Source: Phyllostachys edulis (lineage: Eukaryota > Streptophyta > Magnoliopsida > Poales > Poaceae). From it: 64,000 nucleotides of DNA. Made by a program: the position numbers and the translations under genes. Under the pieces are notes generated by a model. It made no database searches. It was not told where the DNA came from and was given only the letters and a program-made list of their open reading frames with translations. How positions within the stretch are numbered: position 1 is the stretch's first letter; each line of letters opens with the position of its first letter. Location: contig CM070562.1 of NCBI GenBank assembly GCA_036346405.1, positions 104,856,999-104,920,998 on the forward strand. Reading direction: 5' to 3'. This document shows positions 60,288 through 64,000 of the stretch, piece by piece.

Positions 60288-61128
60288 ATGTGTGTGTATA
60301 TATATATATGGAACGTATCTAGTGCTAATGGCTATTTGAGTGATAAGGTGCTAATGCAGACACTGGCCGTCCGATCTGGCTCGTGTGGCTGGGATCTACA
60401 AGAGTGGAAAGCCCCAAATCACTTAAACCGTTTTACGTAAAACCCCCTGAATTCCCATGCGTCTTGCGAATTAGCCCTGAGCTAAACCTCCCCTGTTCGC
60501 TCGAACAGATCAATTTGGGCCGATTGAGCTTCCCATCCGAGCCGCCCTCCCAGGTGATGCCGCAATCCCTTGCTCCCTGGCGCCGCCCTCCCTCCCCTAG
60601 CCCACGGCGCCGCCTGCCCCTGGCGCCACCCTCCTTTCCCCTCCCGGTTGTGGCCGCCACCTGTGTCGAGGACCAGCCGCCGCCACCCTCGTCCACCTCC
60701 TCGACGATTCCCTGCCACCTTCCTCTCTCCTCCCCCCACCGTTCCACCGCCACCTACACGCCAAGGAACCATGTAAGTCCCTTAGCCAAAGTCTGCCTCA
60801 TGTTCTTGAACATGTTGTGTTTGATGTGTAGTGCTAACTTTTTTTGGTCCATGAGTCTTTCGGTAGCACATTTGTCTCCTACACAGAACATGGTGACAAG
60901 AAGTTGATTGGAAGAAAGTGCTCAACCCAAATTGAATTGTGTAAATGACAATGGATTTATGTAACTGACAATGGATGACATTTTTTGTTTTCAATGGATG
61001 AACTCAGAATGATAACGCTATGTATCGGTTTGGCAAATGGATAGCTTGACCTTGTTATTTTGCTTGTTCTCTGTAATTTTGCATCGGATATGTAATGGCT
61101 TTATATGAATGAAGTATGAACTTTGAGA

Positions 61129-61228
61129 AAATGAAGTCTTTTGCTGGCACTTGTATTCCTATGTGTATTGATGGATAAAATGAAGTCTTTTGCTGGCACT
61201 TGTGTTCCTATGTGCATTGATGGATGAA
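61129..61228. repeat. Tandem duplication of about 50 bp in the MULE interior
   Basis: The text from aatgaagtcttttgctggca to tgatggat appears twice in a row with two to three differences. Nearby, tttggtgcactaactgg also occurs twice (about 61309 and 61381). Confidence 0.85.
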
Positions 61229-62499
61229 TGCATCGGATATGTAATGGCTTGTATCAGATTGAAGTACTACTGTGAATGTGAATGCTTGTGATAATTGTGC
61301 ATTTGCATTTGGTGCACTAACTGGTATCAGATTGATGATACCAGTTAATGTGAATGCTTGTGAAAATTGTGCATTTCCATTTGGTGCACTAACTGGCCTC
61401 CAAATTGAAGTACTACTGTGAATGTTAATGCTTGTGGAAATTGTGCATTTGAATTACAGAATTGTTAGACAGAAACAGTGACTTGTGAAACTTGGTTATA
61501 CCGTTTGTTTTTTCCCGGTTAATGAAAAAGTGAGTTGCATTCTGGAGGTATGAAATCCATTTCAAGTGACCATTGTTGCGTGATAAGTTCCTGAAACTCT
61601 TTATCAGAACATTGTACCAGCCGATGTGATTTTCTTGTTTACGATGTCATTTGTGAAATGAAATTATTTGGAGGGGGATTTACAGCATCTTTTGGTCAAA
61701 TTGTGGATAGATCATGACCCGATATGTTTTATTTCCAGGATTACTACTTGATTTCAACGTCATCAACCAGTTTGAAACCAATGAATAGTAGTTACATATT
61801 CAGTAATGCAACACTCCAGAGTCGAAAGAACAACAATGGAGATAGCGAGAGCAGTCAGATCGAAGCATAATTTTCGTTACATATGATTATTATTTGTTTG
61901 CATTTCTATCCTTTCAGTCAGACAGTGTGTATGTAAACAACAGAAAAAGAAGAAAAAGAAGTCTGATAACTAACCTTTTCCAATCAAAATGTTAAATGAC
62001 TATGTCTGAAAGTATTGTGTACTTTTCAGTTAAATGCTCAACATAATAGCCATATTAGCTACAAGTTGGTCAATGTTGATTTGCAAAAAAAATGCATTAT
62101 TTTTATGCCAGAAGGCATTTTATTATGAAGGCATAATTATTTTTCCCTTTGCTACTACAGCATCATGAACCAGTGAGCCTTTTATACAAGTACATGTAGA
62201 ACATCTGGAATTTCAAATAAAACTTTGACAGCACTTTACGGAACATACATCAACATAGCTGGAATGAGCCTTGATCCCCTAAATTAGATCTCAAAACAAT
62301 TCTGGACACAGTACATCAACATAACTGGAAACTTTGCATTGAGAACAAGTTATGATATAAAACAATATAACTGGCTTCCAACAAAATTCGCAGTGACAAT
62401 TTGCACAAGTTTGATGCTGCTAGTGGACAATAGAACAAGTTTGCTATTCAATTTAGCAGCAACACCATTACTAGTAGCATCTATTGTTTTATTACACAC

Positions 62500-62800
62500 A
62501 CAGTGGCGGTGGAGGCGGCCGATGGAGCAATTGACAGTGGCGGCTCCTCGACGCAGGTGGCGGGAGAGCAGGTCAGGAGCCGGGCGCGTCGAGGTGGAGA
62601 AGCGGCGCGGTTGCCGGGAGCGGCGGAGGTCGGCGATCAGGGTAGCCCTGGCCTGGAAGGAGTGGGGCAGAGGATTGCAGCGGCGGCGGAGGTCCTGATC
62701 GCGAGGAGCGCCGGCCTTGGTCGCGTTCGCCGGCTGCAGTGGAGGCGGCCGACGGAGCACTCGATGGTGGTGGCTCCTCGACACAGGCGGGAGAGCAGGT
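62500..62800. repeat. Direct repeat in the GC-rich right part of the MULE
   Basis: A segment of about 90 bp starting GGTGGAGGCGGCCGATGGAG (about 62508) recurs near 62741 as AGTGGAGGCGGCCGACGGAG, followed by GGCTCCTCGACRCAGG and GGGAGAGCAGGT in both. Open frames on both strands reflect GC bias; no domain seen. Confidence 0.8.
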
Positions 62801-63127
62801 TAGGAGCCGGGCGTGTTGTGGTGGAGAGGCAGCGCGGCAGCCGCCGGGAGGGGTAAGGAGGCCGGCGCTCGGGGGGAGGGCGGTGGCAGCGGTTCGGCCG
62901 GGTGAGAGGCGGCACTGGAAGCCGATCGTCGTGGATGGACCGGGTGAAAGGGAGCACATGCAGGGGAGGTTTAGCTAAGGGCTAATTCACAAGACACATG
63001 GGAATTTAGGGGGTTTTACGCAGAACGGTTTAGTGGTTTTGAGCTTTCCACCCTTGTAGATCCCAGCCACACGAGCAGATCGGACGGTCGGTGTCTACAT
63101 TAGCACCTTATCACTCAAATAGCCATT

Positions 63128-63748
<621 letters not shown>

Positions 63749-63750
<2 letters not shown>

Positions 63751-64000
63751 GCATGCATATATATATATATGCTAGTATTGCTCATCTGATGAACCGGATC
63801 ACGAAGATATCGAAGAGTACGTACGTAGCACTGCATCAATCAGTAGTTGTGCACAGGGGGCCATGATGTGCTCCATCACAGCCACAGGTGGCCCACGCCT
63901 CGGTGTGCCATTTCCTTCCCATTAATGCTACGCAAGAGATACCATGCTCCCGAAAGCCCCTTTCTTCTGACCCTCTTCGTCTCTCCCGTAACCTCAAACC
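63749..64000. other. Window end, nothing recognised
   Basis: 252 bp of mixed composition. It could be promoter DNA of a gene beyond the window, but nothing shows this. Confidence 0.4.

Noticed and set aside
60383..60907. 174-codon frame in the left part of the MULE
   Set aside because: Begins inside the TIR and runs through a biased GC-rich block; no domain recognised.

Overview
The window looks like chromosomal DNA of a grass (Poaceae), possibly of the rice tribe. Reasons: a monocot-type SAUR gene, a LysM GPI-anchored receptor gene that reads like rice LYP4/LYP6, grass-type Copia and Gypsy long terminal repeats (LTRs), and (TA)n-flanked elements resembling the Micron elements known from rice. 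Only two host protein genes are well supported. Almost everything else is transposable-element DNA, much of it nested. Exact LTR, TIR and target-site-duplication (TSD) boundaries were read by eye.

Layout. 1-5640: a degenerate LINE inserted into an older LINE, both on the minus strand. 5641-7130: a SAUR gene with TATA box and an (AG)15 tract in its 3' region. 7884-9077: a non-autonomous hAT-like element with an 8-bp TSD, CT-rich repeats and a PPR-like fragment. 9812-20686: a solo LTR with TSD ctgtg, split by a full-length but mutated Copia element (10989-19644). 20687-22863: relics, including a decayed TRIM LTR. 22864-24799: a minus-strand Gypsy-type LTR. 24800-28073: a hAT transposase gene and its 5' terminus, cut off by a CACTA end. 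28074-30681: a plus-strand Gypsy-type LTR with TATA box, polyA signal and a minisatellite. 30690-32020: repeats of a near-palindromic GGTCGTAGACC motif.

32020-38330: a Helitron Rep-helicase gene on the minus strand, with recognisable HUH and helicase motifs but broken by a stop and a frameshift. 38790-39560: a foldback/MITE-like element and a LINE 3' tail. 40410-48638: a second Copia element (TSD aaacc) with a missing middle, filled by an LTR fragment, a complete small CACTA element (TSD tgt), several (TA)n-flanked Micron-like units and a perfect-looking TRIM (TSD atgct). 49414-52948: the five-exon LysM receptor gene on the minus strand, with a LINE fragment in intron 1. 53900-56140: another hAT-like element with GC-rich cargo. 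57632-57704: a tiny Stowaway-like MITE. 60322-63132: a Mutator-like element with TIRs of about 173 bp. 63291-63673: a TIR-bearing unit between two (TA)n tracts.

The two host genes are functionally unrelated: an auxin-response growth regulator and a cell-surface receptor for chitin and peptidoglycan. The rest records repeated insertion, truncation and decay. I found no CRISPR array, rRNA or tRNA gene, and no operon-like system.
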